Counted from the stretch's first letter, positions 40,556 through 53,995 are shown. The stretch is DNA of 64,000 nucleotides from Gorsachius magnificus (GCA_034008185.1 CM067081.1:82170765-82234764), one strand, 5' to 3'. Numbers and translations are program-made. The notes: a model not told the origin generated them from the sequence alone.

Positions 40556-41734
40556 TCTGATACAAACTGTTCTCCACACATACGCTTTTTAAAAAATGCT
40601 TATTTCACAGATTTGGAAGAAGAGAACAAGTGGGAAAGTGAAAAAGGCAACCACATAAGGCAATCTGTCACCAGTGGAAGAACCTCTTTTACACAACTGG
40701 GTTTTGGATCAGGCTTTATGAAGGTACTTCCTGTAAGTTCATCTCCATTCAAGTATTTGGACATTGGTTTGGCCAACATACGTGTCTTCCTGCTTCTTAC
40801 CATATCAACCACATCAAAGAAGCAATTTCAAGTAAATAACTTGTCCGTATACCTACAGTAAATGCAGAGAAGGTTTCTCCTCCTCGCTTCTCACTCCCAA
40901 CAGCATGGGCTAGAGCCCTGTTGCAGGGGCTGCGCTGCTGGGAGCCAGAGCTGGTATGGTCGGGCACATACCACGGGTGCCACAACTGCATTTCTGGTCA
41001 CACTGATGCAAACGATGCTACTCACCATGCTTGCAAAGATGTTGCTCATTATTTTAATGAGCATACAGAATGAGCAATTTTCGGCTCCATGTGCCACATC
41101 ATGTACGAATTAGCAGCAGAAAAAATGTCTTGCTACAACAGCTAGGCTGACTAATTCATGTGCAGTTGCAGCTGCGCTGCTTTGTCCAAGACACATAGTT
41201 CCCATCGTCTCTGAGAAAGGCTGGGCTTAAGATGCACTCAGGCCAGTAGTTCTGAGTTGCCTTTTTCCTCACATGAGGGATTTGCAAATAATCCTACAGA
41301 TCTCTAAGGTCTCTGGATACATGGACTATGTACACACCAAAGAATATGCACTGCTATTAATCACTGTATTTTCTATGTAAAGTAAACTGGCCACAGAGGA
41401 CTTCATACAGTCTTTGATTCTTTCTCTTGCCAGTTTATGGGAAATTCCATCATGCATTTTCAGGTGATCTAAAAAGTACAGAAGATGTATCCCACTTTGC
41501 AGTAGAATTCATCAGCAACAAACTCTCTAGCCATTGTCCACCTACATGCTCTTCCTCATTTTAGGACAACACACTGTCACCTTCTTTACTTGTTTCTTAT
41601 CGACGCATAAACCCTTTTGCTCATCAGTAGACGAACTTAAAGTCACTGAAGGCATAGCTGGAAAATCCTGACAGCCAGGATCAGCTACAGCTGAGCTATT
41701 CCAGGACACAGCTACCTAGCAAAGCTGTGAAATC

Positions 41735-42680
41735 GCTCTCCCTAGAAGGTAAGTACAGGTTAGGCGATCTATTTCAGTGCTTCACTATCCTTATCATCAG
41801 AGAAATGCTGATGTTTACATGTCTCCCCTTCTTCACTCTATTCTTAGGGGTCTTATTTGCTGTGGACACAGAGAATTATATCGCTGCTTTTATTTTATAT
41901 TGCATTGCCGGTGCCTATATTTAAGGAATTTGGAGTGTCTCTCCCACATCTTCTTTTCTGCAAATTAAACAATGCCAGTTCTTTTAGACTTTTTTAATAT
42001 ATAGCAGTCTGTAAACTTCTGCTAGATCAGAATTACCTCAAGATCGCCTACATCGTTCTTGATGAGGGATGCCCAAAAATGGACACGGTACTTTTTTTGC
42101 TAAAGCCTCCGCAGGGCTAAGTAGAGTAGACAGATTACTTTGCAAGTCGTGTACGCAGCAGTCCTGTTTACACATGCTGATACGGTGGTTGCTTCCCTTA
42201 CAACACACGCCACTCTGGACCACAGGTTAAATGCAAGGCAACAATAACGACTGCATCTTCCTTTGCAGATCTGTTGCCTAACAAACAATCCATCCCCTAT
42301 CATGGGGATGTGCCCTTGATGGCTGATAGATAAATGCAGTATTTTGCACTTGACTTTTGTATTTTATTTCAGACTAAGCTGACCAAAACAAATTCATTTT
42401 AATCCCATCCTTCAATGTTTGCAGAACAACTCCTCTCCCAGTTTGGCATTGGCTGCATAGTGAATAAACTTAGTCTCTACTCCACTTTCCAAGTTATTAA
42501 TAAAAAATGTTAATTCATTTTGGACCATGACAGATGTGTGGCTCAGTATATAGGATTGACCTCTTGCTCAGTCTATCATTCCCATTAATGCCTGCACAGA
42601 CAGACAGGCAGTTTACTGTGGTTATGGAGATACAGTACACCAATCTCCCCCACTTCCTAGGATTTTCGGGACAATATTGA
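41735..42680 (-). mobile_element. Ancient CR1/L3 LINE fragment, longest in window
   Basis: Minus-strand CR1/L3 homology can be followed for about 0.9 kb. Ordered plus-strand landmarks are 'tatttcagtgcttcactatc', 'cacagagaattatatcgctg', 'gatgcccaaaaatggacacg', 'gtattttgcacttgactttt', 'cccagtttggcattggctgc' and 'ccaagttattaataaaaaat'. Together they cover the ORF2 C-terminus and extend into the RNase-H-less reverse-transcriptase region typical of this clade. Dense substitutions and indels leave no open frame. Weak similarity may continue to about 43180, but I do not extend the call. The 3' tail is missing. Confidence 0.82.
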
Positions 42681-45600
42681 AATAAAGATCAGATATACTA
42701 AATTTCCCTTTCTTGAAAATGAGCCACATCTACAGTTCCATTTACTTTAAGAACCTGGCAATCATCAGAGAAACATCCTCTGAATCACTCAGTTGAATTG
42801 CTCTCCTCTCAGTGGTGCTATTTTCCACTTCCAAGCCTCATTTCCATTAGCACTCTTTCCTTCAGTGGACATCACTGGCGGCTGAAGCCTATTTTTCATT
42901 TGATCATTTTGGTTCTCTGCTCTGCCATCTCCACAGAACAAATGTAATCCCTTATTTTATAAATAGCGAAAGAACTTTTACTATCGGCACATTTCTTGTA
43001 TGGTAACTAAGCAGGACTCGCGTTCTTTTACTATGGGTCTCTGTTTCTGGCTTTTAAATATTTCCTTATTGATGCTTCTGTTCTTTTTTTTTCTGTTCTT
43101 TGTGGAAAACTCACTGCTTCTGAACACTTCTTCTTTGATTAAACTGATTAGGCTGCTCTGCAATCATTTCTCCTCAGTTTGAAATACGACTTCCAGTTCC
43201 TCTGCAGTGTCATTGCCATTCGCCAAACCACACGTGAAACAGTATTAACAGGTCCCATCGCTGGCACCCAGCACCCACCCCAGCCCACAGTCAGGACACC
43301 ATCAGGGAAGGGCAACGTGGGTCAGCCCACAAATTCACTGAGCGGGGCTGGAGAGATGCTCGGTGACAACGGTCACATCGGTTTGCTCTTCTGGGCTGCT
43401 CAGAGAGTGATCTCCCCAAAAAGTGTGTTCTGCTAGATACACACCAAGTTCAGTGCCCTACCCAAAGGGATCCTTGCACAGGGAAAGCTTTGAAAAACAG
43501 CTCTATTTAAAGCAAATCATATCAAACACACTGTAAAGGACTTCCCTCAACAGCTGCCATAGGAACCAAGTCTTTGGGGGACAGAAAACAAACATAAAGT
43601 CATATTAAACACTAATGAAATCTTCATTAAAAATATCAGAGGCTGGGGATTCTGGCTTTACAAAGCACTACCCAGAGGATGATGACAGTAACAGCACTTA
43701 CTGTCTGTCCCTCAGCAGCAGGATCCTTTGTCAGTAATACACATTTAACGATATTGAGTGAAATACATTTTTAAGGGGGTAGTCGAATTTTTTTTTTCAC
43801 CTTTCTTTTTTCAGGTTTTTTTTTTGAACTGATGTAGCATTTCAGTAACTTGTAACACTATTTTTGGAAATTATCCACTAGTGATGATTTTCAAGGTATA
43901 AAGGACTCTAAGCATACAATGTCTTGCCTTTATATTAACCCCTTTATCTTGTCATTTTGTGAAACAGATATCAAAACACAGAAAAATACCCCAGGGATCT
44001 GTGACTCTTCAGTATTAAATGACCCCTTCATCTTACAAAGTATCTCTGTTTCAAGAAAATGTTCATTTCCTACTCAGAGGCCAGTTCTTGTCATCATTTT
44101 ATAAAGACAGATTTTGCAGCTCTTTTCAAAGCAAGATTTTTCTCTTTGCACTTTTCTAAATTAAGATGGGACTACTAGATGTTATCTGCAGGATGTATAC
44201 AGTACACTCCCTTATCGTGCCTTTTGACCAACATCATTGAAAGTTTTCTTCCTAGATGCCTAATATTTAGTATCTCTATTCTATACAGCACAAATTCACA
44301 TTTTACTACATTAATATTTTACTACGTAGCTGCCTTCAGAAGTTGTGAATAACCAAAAAGACTTTTAGGCATTTCAGACAGAACAAGTAAAATATTTCAC
44401 TGATCAGCACCAGAAACCGAAGTCTGAAAAAACACAGGCTTGTGGATTACAGGTATTTTATGTTCCCGCCTGTCTCCACTGAGTAGCAGATATGGTGGTA
44501 CACCAGGTTCTCAGGGCAGCAAGTCTCCTACAGCTACCTCTGCCCACAGATAAAATCACTTACAAAATCCTTTATTGATCTGAAAGGGAACGGCAGTCCC
44601 TCATCTAGCAAAAGCCCCGTCTCTTCAGCGTATAAAACAAGACCTCAAGGTTTCATATTAGATTGCAGACAAGATGCTTTCCACCAAACACAACTGGCCG
44701 TTGTGGCTACCTCCTCCCTGAGTGGAAGGAATGCAATAAATGCCAAGGATGCTGCTTTACCCAGGAGTTACCTTGTCCATAGAGCTTGCTGAAGAGTGCA
44801 CTCCTTTCAACACTTCCTATTCACGTGCAAACTCCATAGGCATTCCAAAAATAATACAAAGATGACAGCTTGTGGTGAAGCTAAAGGGAAGATGAGATGC
44901 CTGAAGATGCACCATGTTCCCTCAAAGGACAGGACAGCATTTGATTCTTGCAAGAACGGGACTTCACAGGCTGTCACGTCAGCTACCAGAAGAGGGGTTT
45001 CTTCCCGATGCAAGCCAATCCTTACAGGCACAGTCAATCCCCAAAGTAAAACACCGGCACCCTCACACCAGGGAGAAACTGGTATCACTGCAACAGCTAA
45101 AGGTGCTTTGGTACACGTCTCATATTAAAAAATTATTTCCTGGGGCAATAAACTCTTAAGCAATTTATGCTTTGATGTTTGGCTCACAATTCCCACTGGA
45201 ATCGTACATACTATGGAAACTATGATAGATAATCTGTTTAAAAAGTGCATCTGTTTCTTACACAATGTTTCCAGCATGGAACCAAGCTTGAACTTAACAG
45301 ATGGGTCCTTCTAGTATGGGATCATTTTGTGGATAATTCTTCTCCCAAATGACCTCAAATGATTTTATGTTTTCCATGAACAAATCAGTGTTTACATTCA
45401 AGCTTCTTCTCCCTCTTCTTGGTGGCAGCCCATTTTGTAGAAAGCTGCAACATTTTAAAATGTGATAAATTCTGTATGAGAAAATGCTGTCATTGGATTC
45501 AGAAACTCAGGGACTGTCAGAAAGCTCACCTGCAAACATGAGGGATAACCAGAAAGCTGCTACAAAGAGTAGTTTTAGCACTAATTTGTTTGTCATCAGG

Positions 45601-46464
45601 ACTCAAAAGTTAAAATTAGTATCAGAGCTTCTTCAGAGTAAGTTCTGGAAGATAACATGGTAAAGAAAAGCAGTGATAGCAAGAGGTCTTGAATTATTTT
45701 CCACTGTGATTATACAATAGATGTCTGCTTTCAAGTCTCATAAATAACCTCCATGAAAAGAAGAGGATGAGTCTAAGCCTGGAAAATTTCCAAGTGTGTC
45801 CCTCTTGTATCCCTTTAGCGTCTCAATTCAACAAAAACACCCATGCATACACACAAAAGATCTACTTCCATATTGATGAGTAAAAGCACTTACCAGCAAT
45901 CTAAATGAGACTTCCTCAGTGGATCAAGGAGATTGAATCACGTTTAGCCCACGAATTTAATGTTTGGTAATCTTCTTGCCAGCATCCTGCCATCATTAAC
46001 ATCAGTATCTGTTTAATGACACAAGTCCTTTTCCTAACTGACTGAACTAAAACACACCATGATGAAAGAGCTGCTCTTAAGCCAGACAACTTTTTGCTTC
46101 CTAAAAATGCAAGGACAGGATGTGATAACCCTTTTTTCTGTTGTTTCTTAAGAAAATCTGGAGCAGAGAAAGCTCCCCAGGGAGTCCCCAAAGATAGGGT
46201 GTTATCTTAGCATTCATGCTTCCCTGTCATTCTGTGCTGTTTAACGTTGTTTCTAGTGGAGCTGAAGTACCACTGCCAAACACCAAGATTGACTGACTCA
46301 GGATCTAATAATCTTTCTCCTGAAGAGGGGAAAAAATGTTGTTGCCTTGCCTTTGCCCCAGCTTCCTATGGGGCCCAGCCTGGAAGAATAGCCCTCAGAC
46401 TGGGACCCCTAAAAACCCACAAAAGCAAGGTTTGTAACACAAACAGTCATCTGAGGAAAGACCA

Positions 46465-46484
46465 ATGTCGCTCTGGAGCGACAT
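46465..46484. repeat. 9-bp perfect inverted repeat
   Basis: ATGTCGCTC (46465-46473) and its exact reverse complement GAGCGACAT (46476-46484) are separated by two bases. It includes one CpG in each arm within AT-rich surroundings. No function is assigned. Confidence 0.85.
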
Positions 46485-46770
46485 GGAGAAGATTCAAAGC
46501 ACCAGGCTGAAATCCAAGGGCCAGAGCACAACCTGACCCTGCCAGAGGTGAAATGGATTATTAGTATTAATCCCAGCCAGACTGTGGATTGGCTTTGTTG
46601 ATATTTTTTGAAGAAAAGTGACTGTTCTTTACATAATCCAAAATCAAGGGACACAATTTATTTTTGCCATTCTTCGGGAAGAGTATGGTTTATTATCCCA
46701 AAGCCAGGGGACTAGCTTAAAGTTTCTAAATCAAGGAGAGGGGTTTATGCAATACCAAAGATTAAAGGGG

Positions 46771-46790
46771 AAGCTTCAAGCCTGAAGCTT
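46771..46790. repeat. 8-bp perfect inverted repeat with 4-base loop
   Basis: AAGCTTCA (46771-46778) pairs exactly with TGAAGCTT (46783-46790) around the loop AGCC. It is a compact hairpin with no associated gene or U-tract that would suggest an RNA element. Confidence 0.85.
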
Positions 46791-49562
46791 CTTGGGACAT
46801 AGCTCCAGAGAAAAACGGAGGATACGGGATGATAGCACCATATCTCATTTCCCTTTATAAAAATCTGGGACAACAGAATAAATTCCTTCATGGGAGAAAA
46901 CACACTGACAGCACCACCCACGCTGTGGCCAGAAACACAGACACTGTGGCAGGTGATGACGGGATGTGGGCTGTTGAGCAAGTGACAGCCAAAACAAATG
47001 AGACCTCACAGATATGTAATTAGGTCTTTAATATTCAGGCAAATGTCCCAGTTAGTGTCTATACAGATCTTCTAATTTAATAAGAAGTGCATGTTCCATT
47101 ATGAGAACAAAAAGGCACAAAGGATTTCTGAATTAAAAAATAAAAAAGAGCCATAATACATGCTTGAAGGGAAAGCATGATCGTTTCCTAGACTACAAGG
47201 CATCTAAAGACAGTCCCTGAAATGGAAATGTTTTCTTAGACCAGTTTATAGGTCAACCAGAAGCCCCTTCCAAGGGATGACAAAAAACATTCCGTTTTCC
47301 CAGCAGATTTCGTGCATTTCTTCACTTCCATCCACTTCCTAAACTCTAGTACTGGGAACAACCAAATGTGAAATATGTCTTATTTACATAAAATATTACA
47401 GGAATATGCATCCAGATGAAAAAGCCCAAACTAAGCCATTCATTTGGATTAATCGCCATTTTTAAGAAATCCTGGCCAGGAGACTGACATGGGTAGGATT
47501 CAACTGGTCATCAAGATGCTTTTTATAGGCAAAGGCGGCATTTGCAGGGTACTTACTCCTTTAACAGACATATGAAGTGCTGCTTCTCTCCACTGGACTG
47601 ACTGCAAAGAGACATCTTTGATGACTCCATCTACATCATACTACATCTTGTGTAGTCATCTACATTGCAAACATCTAGAGTTAGACTAGATGTATTTCTA
47701 CTCACCTATGACAAAGAATAGAGAAAAAAGAAGGGCTTGGGACGAGAAGGGTAGCGATAGATCATGCTGCAGAGTGAGCCCCGGGGATGAGATGGTTTTG
47801 GAGGGACAGAGTTGTATGGGTGTTCCCACAAAGAAGCCAGTGCATCCTGCTGGGACCAGACTAGCAGACACACCACCACGGTGGCTGCCTCCAGCCCATG
47901 ACATTACAGCTGTACTGTTTTGGCTGGACAGTGCTAAAATTAGCTCTGTTCCCACCAAGAGCCTGTGTATTGGCTGTGCTTTGCCACGTGGCAGAACATT
48001 TCGCCCTCTTCCATGGAAAAAACAGATTTTGCTCCGACCCTCCCTCCGAGTTAGTGCTCTCCCTACAGCCTTATCTTAAAGACAAGGGCCTCCGGTGAAG
48101 AGAAAAGGTTCAGCAAGGGACACCACCAAAAGCTTTGATTTTTCATGATTAAGGGATTCAGGCATGACATTTCCCACTCCCCGTTCCATTTAGTCCCTTT
48201 CAAATTAAGGACTGGATTCAATCACTGGCTTATTTTTACAGGCATTTTATCATAACGAAAAGCAAGCAAAAAAAAAAAAACTGGCGGTGGGACAAGCTCT
48301 GCAGCCTGCCTTCTTCCTTACACTGCTACAACTCATTACAAGGCAGCTCAGTTCAGCTGGGAAAATGCCAGTACCTATCCTGATACAATGCAGAAAACCG
48401 CGATGCATCACCAGCTCCCTGGACAGCAGTGAGAACTATTCGAAATTTAAGACAAGCACAAGACACAATTGCCCTTATAATTACAAGTAGCTACAGGAAA
48501 ATATTAGCAGACATCATTTTAAAAAAAAGCTCTTATCATCCTGCCAAAGGTCTTAGAATTACCATTAGCCAATTCTGACTACGCAGTGTTTTAAAAACAC
48601 AGCATTACTGCCCATCTGTTGCCCGAGTCCAAATATTTTGTTTTCCTAAAAAGGGCCTGAGAAGCCAAACAAATCAACCTCTTTAAGTTTCTGTTGGATG
48701 CTGGAAAGGATTTGAAGTTCAGGACAAACACGGTTTGTCACATGACAGGGAAAAAAAGGAAGTAGAATAACAAAATGTAACATCAGCATCTCCCTGGGAG
48801 GATCAGCGGTTTTGCATCACGTTCTTGTTAGTGCATTATTTCAAGCTGTGGATTTTACATAATAAATTTAGCACGGTCATCCTTATTAACTTATGCTGGA
48901 AATTATGAATTCAATTCAATCAAATGACTATTTATTATTGTCATTGAACAAAGCCCTGATGACATAAAAAAACCCCAAAATAATACTTCGATGATATTTT
49001 AGGAATTTCTAACACTACAGGTTTGAAAAGGGAAAGGACCAGAGACAGGGGACATGATTTAAGAGCATGTCATCTAATGAAATTAAATTTAAGGAGTATC
49101 TGTGAAATGGAGTTGAACCCCAAAATATAAAATGCAAGAGAAAAAATAAATATACTACACCTATGGTACTGAATTTTGGAAGGCAGATAAACTCTTCCCC
49201 ACTCTTTCCCCTTAAGCTGTCCTTGGGGAAGCACTTGAACCCATCGCACGAGGAGTCCTCCCTGCTGAGACTGGCAAAGGAAATAGCACATTAATAAATA
49301 CTGACCCCAACCAGCTCCGTCATCTGTGCCACACACCCGGGCAGAGCCTTCTGGCAGGCCACTGCTGGAGAAATCATAAGCACGTTACACACTTTGGGCC
49401 CTTCCAAGCAACCCTCTCTCTGCTGCCCTTCTTTCCGCCTTCCTTATGACAGTGCAGGCAAGAGTAAGGAGAAGCTGAATCTAGCATTGCTACATATGTC
49501 ACTTCTGACATCATCTTTGGCTCTGTACTTCAGCAGTACAGTCAAACACCAGATATTGGTAC

Positions 49563-49604
49563 CTGGTGAAGTAGCTTCTACTGGTGAAGTAGCTGGTGAA
49601 GTAG
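49563..49604. repeat. 12-bp minisatellite, three perfect units
   Basis: CTGGTGAAGTAG occurs at 49563-49574, 49581-49592 and 49593-49604. The first two are separated by six bases (CTTCTA) and the last two are directly adjacent. It resembles a young slippage array. Confidence 0.95.
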
Positions 49605-51199
49605 CTTTACAGTCACATATAAGATTAACCAGCTCTTAAAAAAAAAAAAAGCCATTCACTTCTGGAGACAGAGTGATGCTAAAATCCACCGGGAACAAAA
49701 ACCGAGGCTGTTACTGGAAAGAGAGCTGCACGCAGCTGCTGGGTGAAATCCTGAGGATGCAAGGCACAAAACCAGGCTGTTGGTGACAACAGTTTTCAGC
49801 GTATCCTCTGTGGAATTAGTTAAAAATGTTCAAATCACAGAGCTAATTCAGCTTCAAAATGTGACATGTTTTTTTTCTGCAAACATTTCCATGAAACACT
49901 TTCCTGTTCTCCACCCCATTCCCCATGTGCACAGCAAAAGAGGTTGCTGTGCGTATCATTGAGCAGTCATACCTAACCTTTGCTTTCTAGCTCCCCTCTC
50001 CTCAAAATTTGTCCTATCAAGTAAATGATTATTTGGCTTCAAGCTGATTGAAAAGGCCTGTACTTAAATACTGAGGCCTCCTAAAAGAGCATAAGAATTA
50101 AGGGAGGAACTAATGCCAGCCTGTCCTCAATAGAAGGTGACCTCTGTGGGATGGCAGCACCAAAGGGTAAAAGCTCTGATGCCAAAGATAACAAATCTCT
50201 TCCCGTCCCCTCAATAACTTAATAAATAAAATAAAACCTGAGCAGCATTAACCAAATATCAAGTGAAAAGACAGTCCCATTCTGTAAGACACAGATCAGT
50301 GTACTGTTTGCAGTATGAACCCTCTAATGAAAAAGCACACTCCTCATATCACAGATCCTAAATATCTAACACTTCCAAGCAAGCCTTCTTGACTTCAGTC
50401 ACTATTAGAGGACCAGAAATGACTATTATTGGTGTGCTGCACTCCCATTACCAAGGATGAACATCCTCTGGTCCTTCCTGTCTCTGGGTGGTGATAACTT
50501 CTTTTTATGCTTATCTGGATGCTCCATTTTTTAACTCTCACCCTTCACTGATTTCTGCTGCTATCTTCCTACAAATTAAGGGAGATTAGTAACATTTTAA
50601 GGGTACTGGAAGATTTCCATTATTTTTCTTTAACACAAAAGAGTCATTAAGAGAGATAATCGCAATCTGCAAAGAAATATGTAAATCTAGGACTATTCAG
50701 CATCCTAATGAAAATGGAATCCCAAAGGCGTATATTATACGCTTCTAAAACAGGCTCCCTCTGTTTTAGGGAAAAAAAACCAACCGAGACCACACCAATC
50801 ACAGCATTTTACAGTTATTAGAGAAATAAACAGAAGGGCCACCGCCGTTGCAAGCAGCCGAAACAAAGCACTCAGCAATACATGACAGCTAAAGTCAGGC
50901 TCATCCTTCTTTCTTCCTGTTACTAAGATGCAATGCACAGGAGAAATACTTCATTGTCTGCTTCAGAACGTTGGTAATAGTAAATTTAAAATTTATAAGC
51001 ACTAATAAGGTAACACATCCAGTTTATCCTCCTGTTCACCATTAGCGCTGATGAGATCCATAAAGGGGAGATAAGAAAAAAACCACGGATGTAATAAAGT
51101 AAAAGCAGTGACGCACCGTGTGTACCAAGAGCTCGTGGGGAGGAAAAAGGACGGCGCTTAATGCCATCGCTAGGCAAGTTCTGAGCCTTCTCAGTAACT

Positions 51200-51560
51200 T
51201 CTGCTATTTAATGTATGAGACATTGCAAAGCAAGATTATTTTTTATTTTCCTATACGGGAGACACTGCTGTAGCTGCAAATGAAGGAAAGTGCATTGGGC
51301 ATAAGAAGGTGGGGTACAATTTTAGTAAGAATTGGTGCAGGCATGTGACACAATACATAAACAAGCCATCTAACCTTTTTGTAATAAATCGTAACAAACT
51401 GTTACAGCTAGCCTGCATTTACAACAGTGCCAGCAGGAGCATATTTTTCCACTCTTAATGAGCATTATTATAGCATGCATTTACACAAGGTGGATTCAGA
51501 CCCCCTTCAAAATGCATTCAATATTTGGCAAGTGTATTACTCAATAGTTTTCTAACAGTA
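51200..51560. promoter_or_regulatory. Candidate conserved non-coding stretch
   Basis: This is an AT-rich, repeat-free segment without open frames. Clustered short homeodomain/octamer-like and AT-hook-like words (ATTATT, TTAATG, ATGCATTTA, GCATGCATTT) occur between about 51400 and 51560. The texture resembles vertebrate conserved non-coding elements. That judgement is stylistic and needs an alignment. Confidence is low. Confidence 0.2.
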
Positions 51561-53190
51561 TAATATACATTATGTAGCTATATGTCACAATATATAGAAA
51601 TACTTCAGATACTGCTGAAGGTGAGGTAACCTCCCTAAAATCCTCTGTGCTGATGCTGGAGTCAAAGGCAGTGTTTCCTCATTGCTTTGCTGCAGCAAGT
51701 TCCAAAGGCCTCCTGGAGCGACCACCTCCCCAGCTCAGTGTCCTGTGGGTTTACTGCAGGGAGGTCAGGCTGCACCTTGGAGGTCCATCTGAAGCACCTC
51801 ATTCGTGCCTCTACAGGAGTCTTGGGCTTTTTGCTCAAGACAGAATTCACACACTTCCTGTGGAGTAGAACTTCTATGGACTTTCCACGGACTCCACTTC
51901 CCATGGACTGTATTTCAACCTGTTGTAGCAATCTGTGAGGTGGTGTGAAGCGTACCCCGTGGCACGCTGCTGAGAGCCTACCCAGGCTTTTTTTTCTGCC
52001 AGGTACAGAATAACGTAACTCTTCTGAACCCAAGAGGAAAGATCAAAACTCCATCAAAATACGAAGAAGGGAGATGCTAAGTCTAGAGAGGCCCTTCAGG
52101 TGCAAATCTAAGACTTGGAAGGATTAATTTTAGTTAGGACTGCAGTATTTATATGCCACTGTAGAGCACTAAAATCGTAAATATTATCACCTGTAAGACT
52201 GATACTGACAGCCCACTAACAGCATGGCTGCCTGAGGTCTCCAGGTCTTTTGACTTCTGCTCTGCTCTGCAATGGTCTGAGAGGTGCTGGCGGCCACGCT
52301 CCTGCCAACTCCAAAAAAACAGGCAGCTGCTCCCCATGAGCTCGCTCCTCTTCAATGGATGGAAAGCTGCTCCTGGAAGACCCCTTTTAAATAGAGAAAC
52401 AGCTCTGGGGAGTACAAAGGACAGTGGGGATGAAATTAAAAAGGAATTGCAGAATGGTTAAGAATCGAGTTTTCTTCAGAGGACAGATTTTGCTGCTTGA
52501 TGCCTATTTGCATTTACACCCAGCTACACCAGTATCTCTGCTTCCTTGGTTAGCAGCACGTACTGCTCTGAGCGGGGAATCTGAGGAGATGCACCACATC
52601 ATACTGACCTTCCTGAACGGCTCTGCTGATTAAAAGCTTCAAGTGAGAAGCCTTGCACAATTTTAGCTTTTAATTCTCAGGATAAAAATGAGAGTTTAAG
52701 CAGTAAGAAGACTCAGAAAATCCTGAATAAAGGGGTTAGCTGTCATTTACCTTTAGCATACCAGGTGTTTCACAGATCTGATCCTAAAAAACAGGTAGTC
52801 AAGTGTTCATTTGTGATCCAGTTTTCCATTCAAAAGTAATGGGACTGCTCTCCTGCACACACATCTGTCTGAAGTTTGTGGTCTATATGCTCCAAGGGTG
52901 AGACAGATGGTTTCATTCCAGCAAGGATTTCAATAATTAACAAACTTGTATAATGTCCAGTTTAAAACAGTGATGTTCAGTCCCATATTTCTAAGAGCAC
53001 AAATACACTACGAAGTTAAGTATTTTAAGAGTTGACAAAACATAATACCTAGCTTAAATACTCATGCGCATGCATGCATGTGTCCTGATGCACACACACA
53101 TACACAGAGCAAAATATAAAAAAGTCCTGAGTTTAACAGATAATAACACAAGCAGCACAACCTAAGTGTACCACTGAAGGCAACAGGGAG

Positions 53191-53640
53191 CTGAAGGATG
53201 GGTGGTGGTGTGATCGGCTGCCAGGCAGGTGTGACTGGGGAGAGGTGGCTCTGCGTGCCCGCGGGGGGACGTGCTGCCAGCAGCCTGGCTCCTGCCCTGA
53301 TGCACAGAGGCAACCGGAGACCCAGGTGAGCAGGTCACAGTCATGATGTGAGGAGGTGGAGGTTGTAGCTATGCCTGCTACGGTAAGCCAGGGATTTTGC
53401 TTACCGTAAGAGCTCAGAGCATCACCAAGCCTGATGGCGAAGGAAGGACAGACGGCTGTGGGAATCGGAACCCCTTGTAAACCCATCTCACTGCGCAGAC
53501 GAGAGCCACCGCCACCCACCACAGCGCTGCTGAGTGCCACGCTGCCAAACGCCTCGGCAGCGGCGGCGGCTACTGAGAGCATCTGTGCCTCAGCCTCAGC
53601 CAGGCGGGTGCAGCACTGGGCCATAGCAAAAAAAAAAAAA
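53191..53640. other. GC-rich block with moderate CpG content
   Basis: About 450 bp of clearly elevated GC with roughly two dozen CpGs, including a CGGCGGCGG run at 53561-53569. It contains the longest open frame of the window (53133-53645, minus, 170 codons). That frame is low-complexity (runs of Ala, Ser and Gly), begins beside a homopolymer and shows no domain, so it is not called as a gene. A perfect hairpin lies at 53379-53408. It could be a weak CpG island or an isolated GC-rich patch. Confidence 0.5.
53379..53408. repeat. Perfect 10-bp inverted repeat (hairpin)
   Basis: TACGGTAAGC (53379-53388) is the exact reverse complement of GCTTACCGTA (53399-53408). The loop is ten bases. Both arms contain a GGTAAG-like splice-donor word, one on each strand, which is a consequence of the palindrome and not evidence of splicing. 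Confidence 0.9.
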
Positions 53641-53995
53641 CCCAAACCAAAAACACACTCCCCCCGCTGCCATCCCAGCTTTCTACTCTCCCCAATAATA
53701 TTAGCAAATGAATCTTTCCCACTCAGCTTTTTAGTTGCTTGTCAAGAAGACAAGTGGGGGACCAAGCGGCGTCCACCATTCATCCTGATTATGCCGAAGA
53801 GGCTCAGCCACCCACCGGACTAACTGCAGGCAGCTTTGCCAGCACAGCAGCAGTAGTATGAGGTTTAAAAAAAAAGTTATATGCATCTCAACATTTTTCA
53901 CCAGAATCTGGGGGAGAAGGGGAACAAAATAAAGCAGCACTGAAATAAAGGGAAAACCGTGCATGAGGCCAGTAAGAAGCTCCTTTCTAAAAACT

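Larger units (their letters stand above)
36126..41734. other. Unique non-coding sequence, no gene recognised
   Basis: No gene is recognised. The longest frames (36308-36673 minus, 36794-37165 minus, 40502-40861 plus) are below 125 codons, overlap frames on the other strand and carry no motif. About 37560-38110 is notably AT-rich. A 14-bp imperfect tandem repeat occurs at 37108-37135 and a 30-base homopurine tract at 40526-40555. Confidence 0.6.
42681..53190. other. Unique non-coding sequence, no gene recognised
   Basis: No exon, RNA gene or young transposon is recognised. Open frames include 47690-48079 (plus, 129 codons) and 51662-52033 (minus, 123 codons). Neither shows a domain, and both are contradicted by overlapping frames. 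Small hairpins (46465-46484, 46771-46790), a 12-bp triplicated unit (49563-49604) and an AT-rich candidate conserved stretch (51200-51560) are listed separately. An alternating purine-pyrimidine patch lies around 53064-53106. Confidence 0.6.

Noticed and set aside
42681..43180. Extension of the ancient CR1/L3 fragment
   Set aside because: Similarity becomes too weak and unordered to support by eye.
47690..48079. 129-codon plus-strand frame
   Set aside because: Contradicted by an overlapping 86-codon minus-strand frame; no motif.
53064..53106. Z-DNA-type alternating purine-pyrimidine run
   Set aside because: Alternation is interrupted several times and the CA run is short; not a convincing structural element.
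53133..53645. 170-codon minus-strand open frame
   Set aside because: Low-complexity Ala/Ser/Gly-rich product in a GC-rich block, no domain, overlapping frames on both strands; best explained by base composition.
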